From: Bacteroidales bacterium
Lineage (GTDB): Bacteria > Bacteroidota > Bacteroidia > Bacteroidales > UBA932
Length of the DNA: 64,000 nt
Direction: 5' to 3'
Assembly (NCBI GenBank): GCA_017428325.1
Contig: JAFRRA010000004.1
Location: 62,001-126,000 of the forward strand
The position numbers and the translations under genes are program-made. This document shows, one piece after another, positions 18,012 through 25,633 of the stretch (within the stretch, counting starts at the first letter, position 1; each line of letters starts with the position of its first letter). The notes under the pieces are model-generated. The model was not told where the DNA came from. It made no database searches and saw nothing but the letters and a program-made list of their open reading frames with translations.

Positions 18012-19721
18012 TTAACCTCTTATCTTTTCTTCAACGATTTCCAGGATCCTCTTTTCCTCAGCGACAGCCTCAGCCGTAATCCTGTCTGCCTCGTTCATCA
18101 GTTCCTCCGCCTTCATCCTGTCTTTCAGGCCCTCGGCGTTGATATGGACGTTGAGCCTTGCACCCATGACAGCGCCCCTTGCGGCGATTGCGGCAACACC
18201 GGCATCAGATACGGAATTCGGATTGCCCTCAGATGCCATCGCGGAGGCAACTTCAAATACCTTGAATGCAGTCTTGAGAGTCCTCAGAGGCACCTGGGTT
18301 GCGTACAAAGTGGCTTCTTCCATAGCCTTAGCCCTTGCAGCCTTCTCTTCTTCCGTGCCCTTAGGCATAGAGAACACATCCATTATCTTGTTGAACGCCG
18401 CGGTATCTTCGTCCACCAGCGCTATCAGCTCGTTCATAAGGGAACTCCCTTTCTCGGCCCAGTCTGAGAACTCCTTCCAGCGGTCGTCCCATCCCCTCTT
18501 GTGTGAAGACAGATTTGCCACCATAGTGGAAAGGGCTGCTCCCAGGGCACCCATATAAGCGGCTATGCTTCCTCCGCCAGGAGCCGGAGACTCGCTGGCC
18601 GTCTCAATCGCAAAGTCCTTGCAGGTCATCCTCACAAGCCTCTCTTTCACAGCCATCTCCTTAGGGTCTTCCATCAGGTATTCAATCACCTTTTCCTTAG
18701 GGTTGAAAGGCTTAAGGTCGTCCAGGCTCATGCTCTTGACGGCTATCTTCAGTATCTCGTCCTCGGAGATTCCGAGAGACCTCTGCTGTTTCTCCAGATA
18801 GAACTTGCCGGCATCAATCAGCACACGCTTTGGAACAAGTCCCACTATCTCCGTTCCGGTAACCTTCAGGCCTCTTGCTGCTGCTGCGCGGCATACTTCC
18901 TCATAGGCCTTGTGGAGTGGAGTTGTCTCGATATCCGTAATGTTCATGGATACCTGGGCAATGCCGTATTCGTCTATGTACCAGCCGATAGCCTTGCATC
19001 CCTTGAGGGTTCCGGGCTGCCACATCTCCTTACCGTTCTCATCCTTGAGCACCTTGCCGGTAAGGCTTCCGCCCTCACGCATCTTCCTTCCCTTCTCCCT
19101 TACATCAAATGCCACGGCCATTGCCCTTCTGGTAGAAGTTGTATTCAGATTATAGTTAACGGCCACAAGGAAATTCCTTGCACCCACGTTGATTGCTCCG
19201 CTCTTTGCCACTACATCCGTATATGCTCCTGGACCAAAGTCAGGCATTCTGGCCGGGTCCACAACCTTCTCAGGCAGAGCTTCATACTCGCCGGCACGGC
19301 ATACAGCCAGGTTCTTCCTTTCCGGCTTGAAAGCGGCTGCCTCGTAGCAGTAGCAAGGTATCTGCTGCTCATCAAAGATTCTCTTTGCCAAGGTCCTGGC
19401 AAGAAGCGCACATTCCTCAAGGGTAATCCCTGAAACAGGAATCAGAGGCAGAACATCGGTGGCTCCTGACCTTGGATGTGCTCCCTTATGAACCCTCATG
19501 TCTATGAGTTCAGCAGCCCTCTTTACTCCCTGGAATGCAGCCTCTACAACGTCCTCCGGACTTCCCACGAAGGTAACCACCGTACGGTTAGTGGCCTCTC
19601 CAGGATCCACGTCCAGGACTTTTACTCCTTTTACCGCTGCGATTGCGGCAACTATCTTGTCAATAACTTCCCTGTTGCGCCCTTCAGAAAAATTGGGCAC
19701 ACACTCAATTATCCTTTTCAT
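18012..19721 (-). CDS. ftcD: Bifunctional glutamate formimidoyltransferase / formimidoyl-THF cyclodeaminase
   Basis: This fusion enzyme ends histidine degradation. It moves the formimino group from N-formiminoglutamate to tetrahydrofolate, releasing glutamate, then cyclises the product to 5,10-methenyl-THF and ammonia. The 569-residue protein starts with the formiminotransferase signature IIECVPNFSEGR and contains GAHPRSGATDVLPLIP near residue 82. The cyclodeaminase half begins around residue 350, marked by SPAPGGGSIAAYMGALG. The bifunctional form is shared with mammals and explains why no hutG or separate cyclodeaminase is needed. It is the first gene of the hut operon, and a plausible promoter lies 26 nt upstream. 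Confidence 0.95.
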   Translation of the reverse strand: MKRIIECVPNFSEGRNREVIDKIVAAIAAVKGVKVLDVDPGEATNRTVVTFVGSPEDVVEAAFQGVKRAAELIDMRVHKGAHPRSGATDVLPLIPVSGITLEECALLARTLAKRIFDEQQIPCYCYEAAAFKPERKNLAVCRAGEYEALPEKVVDPARMPDFGPGAYTDVVAKSGAINVGARNFLVAVNYNLNTTSTRRAMAVAFDVREKGRKMREGGSLTGKVLKDENGKEMWQPGTLKGCKAIGWYIDEYGIAQVSMNITDIETTPLHKAYEEVCRAAAARGLKVTGTEIVGLVPKRVLIDAGKFYLEKQQRSLGISEDEILKIAVKSMSLDDLKPFNPKEKVIEYLMEDPKEMAVKERLVRMTCKDFAIETASESPAPGGGSIAAYMGALGAALSTMVANLSSHKRGWDDRWKEFSDWAEKGSSLMNELIALVDEDTAAFNKIMDVFSMPKGTEEEKAARAKAMEEATLYATQVPLRTLKTAFKVFEVASAMASEGNPNSVSDAGVAAIAARGAVMGARLNVHINAEGLKDRMKAEELMNEADRITAEAVAEEKRILEIVEEKIRG

Positions 19722-19746
19722 ATAAAACCAAAATCAATTATTCGGT

Positions 19747-19779
19747 TAAAGGTACGAATAATTTTGGTATTACATCAAA
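19747..19779 (-). promoter_or_regulatory. Predicted promoter of the hut operon
   Basis: On the minus strand a TTTG (19779-19776) is followed by a 21-nt spacer and TACCTTTA (19754-19747), one mismatch from the Bacteroidota -7 consensus TAnnTTTG. The ftcD ATG is 25 nt further downstream. The -33 box lies inside the 3' end of lysO. No operator or riboswitch fold was recognised in the short leader. Confidence 0.55.
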
Positions 19780-20726
19780 AAGAATGTCAAAAGGAATGGA
19801 ACGGCTATGTTAATCACGATGCCGAAGTAAAGAACCGCCGGCAGGATACCGTTTCCCTCGGCCTTGAGGATGATTGGAAGACTGGTGTCCGTAACGGTCG
19901 CTCCGCCGCTGGAAGTGGAAGCAAACCTTCCGAACACTCTTCCCAAAGGCTTGGCGCACACGATGGTGAAGAGTTCCCTCATAAGGTTTGTCAGAAGGCA
20001 GATGGAGCCGATAGTAGCTCCCCAGGCCTTGGTTGTCAATATGGAAGAAAGGGAATAGTACCCCATTGCAGTGTTAATTGTTGCACTTTGCTGAAGTGAA
20101 AGGTCATAGCCAAAAGCCTTTATAACCAGGAAAGCCAGCACCGAGCCAAGCCATGTTCCCAGAAGAGCAACCAGAGGAAGCCACAAAACCCGTCTTGGAA
20201 CCTTCTTTACCAGAGCGAGGATACTGTCCCCCATCCCGATATTTATTCCCACAGACAGCAGCATCGCATATAGGACCCAGTCGGCATAAGACTCAAAGTC
20301 AAGAGCATAGAACTTTTCCGGCAGAATCCTTGTCAGCGCCAGGACAAGCCCCAGAACAAAGCATCCGAGAATGATAGCACTGTCCTTGAAGCCGCTTCCT
20401 CCGCCTGCTGGAACCGCCTCTTCTGTGATATCCTGTTCCCCCTCTTCAGAGTCTTTGCTTTTTTTACGGTCTATCACATACTTGGTAAAAAGCCAGGTAA
20501 AGACAATGCAAGTGCCTGTTCCCAGCACAAAAAGAATCGCCGAGATAACTCCCGTAGACTTTATCGCCCCGATAATTTCCTCGTTAAGCCCCACTCTTAT
20601 ACCCATGACAAACAGCAGGATACACACGGTCGCCATCACAACGGCGGAAACCCATTTGCCGTTGTGCCCCCGGAGGAACATCCCCACAATTATGCCGAAA
20701 ATCAGAAGCCCAAGAGTGATAAGCAT
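19770..20726 (-). CDS. lysO: LysO family amino-acid (lysine) exporter
   Basis: Predicted inner-membrane exporter of 318 residues, close to the family's usual 300. It has many hydrophobic segments: residues 1-18 (MLITLGLLIFGIIVGMFL), about 25-42, 58-80, and a further bundle in the C-terminal half. A charged loop at about 85-105 (RKKSKDSEEGEQDITEE) separates the N- and C-terminal membrane domains, as in LysO. The E. coli protein exports lysine and the antimetabolite thialysine; the substrate here is inferred. The context is notable because the same window holds a full lysine fermentation operon. A consensus promoter lies so close to the ATG that the mRNA may be leaderless. Confidence 0.85.
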   Translation of the reverse strand: MLITLGLLIFGIIVGMFLRGHNGKWVSAVVMATVCILLFVMGIRVGLNEEIIGAIKSTGVISAILFVLGTGTCIVFTWLFTKYVIDRKKSKDSEEGEQDITEEAVPAGGGSGFKDSAIILGCFVLGLVLALTRILPEKFYALDFESYADWVLYAMLLSVGINIGMGDSILALVKKVPRRVLWLPLVALLGTWLGSVLAFLVIKAFGYDLSLQQSATINTAMGYYSLSSILTTKAWGATIGSICLLTNLMRELFTIVCAKPLGRVFGRFASTSSGGATVTDTSLPIILKAEGNGILPAVLYFGIVINIAVPFLLTFFLM

Positions 20727-20732
20727 ACACTA

Positions 20733-20763
20733 CAAATATATTATGTTTTCTTACCTTTACAAA
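20733..20763 (-). promoter_or_regulatory. Consensus promoter of lysO
   Basis: On the minus strand TTTG (20763-20760), an exact 19-nt spacer and TATATTTG (20740-20733) match the Bacteroidota housekeeping consensus perfectly. The ATG begins at 20726, only 6 nt past the -7 box, so transcription should start at or next to the start codon. Confidence 0.7.
20752..20759 (+). promoter_or_regulatory. Candidate -7 box of the esterase lipoprotein gene
   Basis: TACCTTTA differs from TAnnTTTG at one base and lies 17 nt before the ATG at 20777. It abuts the -33 box of the divergent lysO promoter (20760-20763), so the two promoters would compete for RNA polymerase. No TTTG was found at the right distance upstream. 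Confidence 0.4.
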
Positions 20764-20776
20764 AAATCTAAATGCC

Positions 20777-21652
20777 ATGAAGCGCACGTTATCCTTTCTG
20801 TTTATTGCAACTACACTAGTTGTCCTGACTTCCTGCCGTCAGGAAGTGCTGTTTGACATGGGTGCAGGGGCTGTGGATTATGCCTGCCAAGGCTATTTCG
20901 AAGGCAAGACCATTAAGATTTACTACAACATTCCAAGCGGGGAAATCTCCTCTATGCCAGTACTTTTCGTAATGCACGGAATGGACCGTAACGGAGATGA
21001 TTACCGGGATCAGTGGAAAGACCTGTCAGACAAATACGGTTTCATCATACTGGTACCGACATTCTCCCAAGACCAGTTCCCGGATGAATTCTACCAGAGG
21101 GGCAACGTAATTGCTGAGGATAATAAATATACGCCTGAGAATGAGAGGGTATATGTTCTTATAGATGAGGTCTTTGAGTTCTTTATTGCCCATAGCGGCT
21201 CCAAGGCAAAGGCTTACAGCATATATGGCCATTCCGCCGGAGGGCAGTTCGTTCATCGCTTCCTTCTTTTCAACAATACCCTTTATTTGGACAGGGCCGT
21301 TGCCGCCAATGCCGGCTGGTATACCTATCCTTCCGATACCGTTTCCTATCCTTATGGAATCAAGGGAAGCGGTGCGGATATAAAGGCCTATTACGGCAAG
21401 AAGATGATCATCCTTCTCGGCGATGCGGATACCCTCAGGACGTCAGACCTGAGACAGACTCCGGAAACTGATGCCCAGGGCCTTACAAGGTTTGCCAGAG
21501 GCAATGCCTTTTTCAGTTTCTGCGAAAAAGACGCTGAGCGGAACGGTTATCCGTTCAACTGGAGGAAGGAATATGTCAAGAATGTAGGCCATTCCAACAC
21601 CAAGATGGCTCCTTCAGCTGCTGAACTCCTCTTCGGAGACCTGCATAACTAG
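20777..21652 (+). CDS. Alpha/beta-hydrolase lipoprotein, PHB-depolymerase/esterase-like
   Basis: Predicted envelope lipoprotein of 291 residues. The signal peptide MKRTLSFLFIATTLVVLTSC ends at a lipobox cysteine at residue 20. The mature part looks like an alpha/beta hydrolase of the polyhydroxybutyrate-depolymerase or feruloyl-esterase type. VLFVMHGMDRNGDDY provides the oxyanion-side HG motif, and GHSAGGQF holds the nucleophilic serine. The aspartate is probably in LLGDADTL, and the histidine in NVGHSNTKM. The likely reaction is hydrolysis of an ester or a polymer side chain outside the cytoplasmic membrane; the substrate is unknown. It is divergent from lysO, and the two share a very short intergenic region. 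Confidence 0.78.
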   Translation: MKRTLSFLFIATTLVVLTSCRQEVLFDMGAGAVDYACQGYFEGKTIKIYYNIPSGEISSMPVLFVMHGMDRNGDDYRDQWKDLSDKYGFIILVPTFSQDQFPDEFYQRGNVIAEDNKYTPENERVYVLIDEVFEFFIAHSGSKAKAYSIYGHSAGGQFVHRFLLFNNTLYLDRAVAANAGWYTYPSDTVSYPYGIKGSGADIKAYYGKKMIILLGDADTLRTSDLRQTPETDAQGLTRFARGNAFFSFCEKDAERNGYPFNWRKEYVKNVGHSNTKMAPSAAELLFGDLHN

Positions 21653-21664
21653 AGATATTATTTA

Positions 21665-21672
21665 TATCTTTA
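21665..21672 (+). promoter_or_regulatory. Candidate -7 box before the CD225 gene
   Basis: TATCTTTA, one mismatch from TAnnTTTG, lies 21 nt before the ATG at 21694. The -33 region gives no clear TTTG. Confidence 0.4.
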
Positions 21673-21693
21673 CATCCTCAAACATTATTAGCT

Positions 21694-22089
21694 ATGGAAG
21701 TAATCAACGACCAGAATCAGAACGGCTACTACAACCAGAACCAGTATCAGCAGCCATACCAGAATCCTTATGGATACCAGCAGCCTAACCAGAATCAGAT
21801 GCCGCCCTATCCCAAACCAGCCAACAACCTGGTATGGGGAATATTAACCACCATTCTCTGCTGTCTTCCATTTGGAATAGTATCCATAGTATTTGCTTCC
21901 AAGGTAGACTCCCTGTGGTACAGCGGACGCTATCAGGAATCAAAGGATGCCGCCAGGAAAGCCGCAACATGGGCAATAGTATCGGCTTCAATAGGAATCC
22001 TGTTCTCAATTATTTATATCGTTTTCGTAGTGCTGGCTGCAGCTAAGGGAGTCAGCTCCGGTCTTACCGATTACCTGGATCTTTATTAA
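21694..22089 (+). CDS. CD225/dispanin-family membrane protein with Q/N/Y-rich N-terminus
   Basis: Small membrane protein of 131 residues. Residues 6-46 are almost entirely Gln, Asn, Tyr and Pro (for example NQNQYQQPYQNPYGYQQ), a disordered, prion-like composition. From about residue 47 it has the CD225 pattern: a first hydrophobic helix in LVWGILTTILCCLPFGIVSI, a conserved loop SGRYQESKDAARKA, and a second membrane helix near residues 92-117. Eukaryotic relatives (IFITMs) alter membrane curvature, but the bacterial role is unknown. The gene is followed after 8 nt by a DUF2752 membrane protein, a likely partner in the same transcript. Confidence 0.82.
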   Translation: MEVINDQNQNGYYNQNQYQQPYQNPYGYQQPNQNQMPPYPKPANNLVWGILTTILCCLPFGIVSIVFASKVDSLWYSGRYQESKDAARKAATWAIVSASIGILFSIIYIVFVVLAAAKGVSSGLTDYLDLY

Positions 22090-22097
22090 CGGACCTT

Positions 22098-22499
22098 ATG
22101 GCCCGGAAAATCCGTAAGATATGGATGTGGATAATCCCTGCCGCAGTTCTGGCGGCAGGGGTATTTTATTATTTCGTCAATCCTTCTGAATCCAGTGTGG
22201 CTCCGAAATGCCCGATGAAACTTCTCACAGGCTGGCAGTGCCCGTCCTGCGGAGGACAGAGGGCATTGCACGCCTTCCTGCACGGACGCCTCGCCGAGGC
22301 CGTTTCTTATAACCTCTTCTTTATAATCGCGATTCCTTTTCTTCTGGTTACCGCCTACGCTACACTGATGATAAACAGACCTAACCCATCCAGGCTGACC
22401 ATATCCCTATATAATTTTGCCACAAGCAAATACACGCTAATGTCCTATATAGCGGTTTACCTTGTCTGGTGGGTGGTGAGGAATCTTCTCGGGATTTAA
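22098..22499 (+). CDS. DUF2752 membrane protein
   Basis: The 133-residue protein has an N-terminal membrane helix (about residues 8-25), a cysteine-rich loop GWQCPSCGGQRALHAFLHG typical of DUF2752, and two further hydrophobic segments (about 68-85 and 112-129). The paired cysteines and nearby histidines may bind a metal or form a disulfide, but no activity is known for the family. It lies 8 nt after the CD225 gene. Its stop codon is 1 nt from the stop of a convergent gene. Confidence 0.8.
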   Translation: MARKIRKIWMWIIPAAVLAAGVFYYFVNPSESSVAPKCPMKLLTGWQCPSCGGQRALHAFLHGRLAEAVSYNLFFIIAIPFLLVTAYATLMINRPNPSRLTISLYNFATSKYTLMSYIAVYLVWWVVRNLLGI

Positions 22500-22500
22500 G

Positions 22501-22938
22501 CTACTCTTGGCAAGGGCTGAAAATCATATTCTCATTACTCAGACTTCTGCGCCAGGAAACCAGATTTCCGTCTTTATAGTCATACATCTCTGTAAAACCG
22601 TCTTCTAATGTTACGGAAACTTCATTTCTCTTGACGCGGTAAGTCCCCTTTTTAGTACTGCTGGACTCCCAGCCGGGCTGGGTAGGAACTTCTCCATTAG
22701 CATCCATATACATTGCCGGATGCGGTGGCATATATGTTCTGCGTGTCTTCACAACATCCTTGTCTGTAGTGAATTCCAGGGTGTAGGTAGTGGTCTCCGT
22801 TCCTGCATCAGCTACAAACATCTTCTCCACATACTGCCACTTGGTTCCCTTAAGCTTGAGTTTCTTTCCGTCCATACTCATAAACACCAGGCTTGCGCCC
22901 AAAATGAGCATTATTGCTACTAATAATCTGTATTTCAT
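22501..22938 (-). CDS. Small exported protein, lipocalin-like (tentative)
   Basis: No family recognised with confidence. The 145-residue protein starts with a signal or anchor segment (MKYRLLVAIMLILGASLVFM). Short beta-strand-like segments follow (KLKGTKWQYVEK, TYTLEFTTDKDV, KGTYRVKRNEVSVTLEDG), which suggest a small lipocalin-like barrel. It is the third gene of an envelope operon, 4 nt after the preceding lipoprotein. The downstream end is convergent with the DUF2752 gene, with one base between the two stop codons. Confidence 0.6.
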   Translation of the reverse strand: MKYRLLVAIMLILGASLVFMSMDGKKLKLKGTKWQYVEKMFVADAGTETTTYTLEFTTDKDVVKTRRTYMPPHPAMYMDANGEVPTQPGWESSSTKKGTYRVKRNEVSVTLEDGFTEMYDYKDGNLVSWRRSLSNENMIFSPCQE

Positions 22939-22942
22939 AGTC

Positions 22943-23740
22943 TTAAATTGTAATTTCAGTCAATCCGTCGAGGCTCATGATCAGACCCTCATAATCAGGT
23001 TCAGCAGAAAAAGCGGTCACTTCAAATGCCTTGCCTTCGCCTTCAGTAGCGAGCTGGCCTTTGCTTTTCATAATGCTCCACTTGTAATAAGGAAGACCGT
23101 TCTCCTTGTCGATGTGCATTATGGTCTTGCCCCAAACATCCACAATAGCATTCTTCTCGGACTTTTCCTTGGTGATGATGTAAGCAGGGCGGCCGAAAAT
23201 GGTCGTGTCCCTGACTGTGGTTCCCTCATCGCCGATCTTCAGCTGCTTGCCAAAGACAGTGTTGCTCATCTGATCCTTCAGGTACCTGTATACAGCATCA
23301 TCCACACCGTTGAATCCGGACTTCTCATGCCTCTTGATGTAAGTTTTCTTCTCATTGCCAATAGTATAGAGAGTACGGGTGGAGTCTGTACATACAAACA
23401 GGTTTGTCATCCCGCTGCCCTCTGACATGCCGATCAGAATGTTCCCCTTGCGTGCATAGGTTCTGGTCATACAGGCATTTCCAACATACATGTTCTCGGT
23501 CAGGACAAAATCGTGTTTCCACCATTCCTTTCCCTCCTCTTTCTTGGCAACCGGTTTTTCCTCAGGTGTCTGTTCTTCTGCCTTTGCAACCTCCTGTTGC
23601 GGAGCCTGTTCTTCCGCAACGGACTGTTCAGTCTGCTGGTCAGTTTCCTGATCCGTGTTCTGGTTGGCGTTCCCGCCACCGCAAGCGCTCACCATAAGGA
23701 GACTTGCAATTCCAATAAAAGAATAAAAGGTTGTCTTCAT
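22943..23740 (-). CDS. Lipoprotein of unknown function
   Basis: Not recognised. The 265-residue protein has a lipoprotein signal (IASLLMVSACGGG, lipidated Cys at about residue 20). It is followed by about 55 residues rich in Glu, Gln, Pro and Lys that should form a flexible tether. The folded part from about residue 75 has alternating strands (NILIGMSEGSGMTNLFVC, TIFGRPAYIITKEKS). It resembles small beta-rich periplasmic proteins, but no motif stands out. It lies 17 nt after an AsmA-like gene and 4 nt before another exported protein, so all three are probably one envelope-related operon. Confidence 0.65.
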   Translation of the reverse strand: MKTTFYSFIGIASLLMVSACGGGNANQNTDQETDQQTEQSVAEEQAPQQEVAKAEEQTPEEKPVAKKEEGKEWWKHDFVLTENMYVGNACMTRTYARKGNILIGMSEGSGMTNLFVCTDSTRTLYTIGNEKKTYIKRHEKSGFNGVDDAVYRYLKDQMSNTVFGKQLKIGDEGTTVRDTTIFGRPAYIITKEKSEKNAIVDVWGKTIMHIDKENGLPYYKWSIMKSKGQLATEGEGKAFEVTAFSAEPDYEGLIMSLDGLTEITI

Positions 23741-23757
23741 AATAATTATGTCTTATA

Positions 23758-25530
23758 TCATCGATTATTTTGTTTCAGCTCCTTGCGTTCTTTACGTTCT
23801 TCCCTGCGTTCCTCCCTACGCTCTTTCCGTTCTTCCTTATGTTCCTTACGCTCTTCCTTAAATTCTTCTTTCTTTTCCTTTATGCGCTGGAAGATGTTTT
23901 CCTTTTTGTTCTTGCCCTGCTTTTTCTGGGCCAGCTTGTATGCCATCTTATCCAACACGGTCTGCTCCACACCGTTCAGTACAGTCGAGACTATATAAGC
24001 CCCAAAGTTCTTCATTGGATCCCTATTTGCATTTACCTGGCAGGTAAACGCCTCTTTCTTAAGCTTTCTAGGGTTCTGCCTGTGAATCAGTCCGCCCTCA
24101 AGGGATTCTATGAGTTTCCCGTGCTTTGACAGAAATTCTATCGGGGTTTTCTGCTGGTCGATTTCCAGTTTAAGGCCGTCATACAGCATGCAGAAATCGC
24201 CATTTGCGGATATACTGTTACCTGAAAATGAAGTTTTGATGCTTTGCACATCTCCGGTGGCCGATACTCCGAAGAGTGGTCCAATCAGGCTTCCAAAGTC
24301 GCTGAGACTAACATTGCTGACACTTCCATTGAAAGAGAATGAACAATGTCTGTCGTTTTTAACATGGAGGGTTATTTCCCCCCGGCCTTTTCCCAGGCGT
24401 GGAGTCAGATGGAATGAGTTAGTATGTTCCGGTTTGTTGGACAAATTGCTGATTTTTAGCCCCATATCATGGAGGCTCAGTGTCCCCGAAGAACCTTCCG
24501 GACGCTTGACTTCCAGGTTGTAATAGGTTACACGCATATCTACCTTTCCGACATGCAGTGGCAGAGGAATCTTCATAATGGACTCCTGAGGCATCGGGTA
24601 TGCCTTCTTCGGAGGGAACCTCACATCCCTGTAAGTGGTCATCCTGTCTCCGTCTATGAAGACACTGTCTATCGATATGCTCTTCTGAAGGACAGTACGG
24701 AAAATGTTCACCGATGAAGTGTGCAGGCTCTTGACCTTTAGGTCAGACCAAGTTACAGGAACCTTGCCTTTTGCTTCTGCCAGGTGGTTTTTGTGCGTTG
24801 TATTCCTTCCGTGCAGTCCCTTGATGAATACCCCTCCGGCATTCTCCGTCTTGACACTGTCCACATCCAGCCTGTACAGACTGTCTTTGGATGTATAGGA
24901 AAACTTGGATGCTGAAAAGCCGTAGAGAGAGTCGCAATATGTCAGTTTCCTGTCTTCCAGGCCGTAGCCTATATCAAACAAAGAGAGATCCAGGTCTCCG
25001 GCAGACAGGCTCATCCTGCTGCCTTTACGCCTAAGGGAAACGGTACCATTGTCAATTGACACACACTTCACCCCTATACTCTTGATATACTTCACAATGC
25101 CACTTTTTCCAGTTTCAGGTACAGTTAGAGTATCCTTTCGGCAAGTGTCAGGTTCATTCTTGTTAGGTTTCAGAATAAATGTCAGTCGGGGAGAATTGAT
25201 CCTGATAAAATCCAGGTCCACTTTTTCCTCCCTCCAGACCCGCAGAGGCTTCAGCGGCCCAAGTTCAAGGCTTTTGCATGAAACGTCCATACTTTTTGGC
25301 GGATAAGAGACAGATATGTTCTTCAACTTCACCTTTCCTGTAGCAAGATTGTAGTTGAGATTTGAATAGCTGACTGAAAGTGAATCTTTTTTCTCCAGTT
25401 CCTTCTTCAGATACCTGTCGGCGATGCATGTAAGGATCTGGTCTGCATACGTGTCGAATACATAGAACAAAATGGCAGCAACCACCGCCAAAGCGGCCAG
25501 CCATACAAGTATCTTGGATTTACGAGCCAT
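23758..25530 (-). CDS. AsmA/DUF748-like membrane-anchored protein with charged C-terminal tail
   Basis: The 590-residue protein has one N-terminal membrane helix (about residues 8-27). The repetitive beta-rich body begins like AsmA or DUF748 proteins: SYSNLNYNLATGKVKLKNI, SLELGPLKPL and FIRINSPRLTF. Such proteins span the periplasm and in other bacteria help move lipids or limit outer-membrane assembly; the match here is by pattern only. The last 50 or so residues form an extreme charged stretch of repeating EERKE/EERRE units ending in LKQNNR, probably a single long helix. The gene heads a three-gene operon. Confidence 0.6.
   Translation of the reverse strand: MARKSKILVWLAALAVVAAILFYVFDTYADQILTCIADRYLKKELEKKDSLSVSYSNLNYNLATGKVKLKNISVSYPPKSMDVSCKSLELGPLKPLRVWREEKVDLDFIRINSPRLTFILKPNKNEPDTCRKDTLTVPETGKSGIVKYIKSIGVKCVSIDNGTVSLRRKGSRMSLSAGDLDLSLFDIGYGLEDRKLTYCDSLYGFSASKFSYTSKDSLYRLDVDSVKTENAGGVFIKGLHGRNTTHKNHLAEAKGKVPVTWSDLKVKSLHTSSVNIFRTVLQKSISIDSVFIDGDRMTTYRDVRFPPKKAYPMPQESIMKIPLPLHVGKVDMRVTYYNLEVKRPEGSSGTLSLHDMGLKISNLSNKPEHTNSFHLTPRLGKGRGEITLHVKNDRHCSFSFNGSVSNVSLSDFGSLIGPLFGVSATGDVQSIKTSFSGNSISANGDFCMLYDGLKLEIDQQKTPIEFLSKHGKLIESLEGGLIHRQNPRKLKKEAFTCQVNANRDPMKNFGAYIVSTVLNGVEQTVLDKMAYKLAQKKQGKNKKENIFQRIKEKKEEFKEERKEHKEERKERREERREERKERKELKQNNR
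23775..23880. repeat. Degenerate tandem repeat encoding the charged tail
   Basis: Imperfect short-period repeats of the type cgttcttcc / cgctctttc run through the 3' end of the AsmA-like gene and encode alternating Glu, Arg and Lys. Such tracts are prone to length change by slippage. It is coding sequence and has no spacer structure. Confidence 0.6.
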
Positions 25531-25559
25531 ATCTGGAACCGGAAATGATCTTCTACCCG

Positions 25560-25567
25560 TAAAGTTA
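25560..25567 (-). promoter_or_regulatory. Candidate -7 box of the AsmA-like operon
   Basis: On the minus strand TAACTTTA lies 29 nt before the ATG at 25530, one mismatch from TAnnTTTG. No -33 TTTG is evident. Confidence 0.35.
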
Positions 25568-25581
25568 TAAAGAAAACTCCA

Positions 25582-25613
25582 TTTTTATATTAATCGGGAG
25601 GTTGTTATATTTG
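25582..25613 (+). promoter_or_regulatory. Predicted promoter of the dipeptidase-carAB operon
   Basis: TATATTTG (25606-25613) is a perfect -7 box. A TTTT at 25583-25586 gives a three-of-four -33 match with a 19-nt spacer. The first ATG is at 25634, leaving a leader of about 15 nt. Confidence 0.6.
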
Positions 25614-25633
25614 TTGTAACAAATAATAGTCTT

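Noticed and set aside
23775-23880. Possible CRISPR or satellite array
   Set aside because: Repeats are imperfect, without spacers, and in frame in a coding region.
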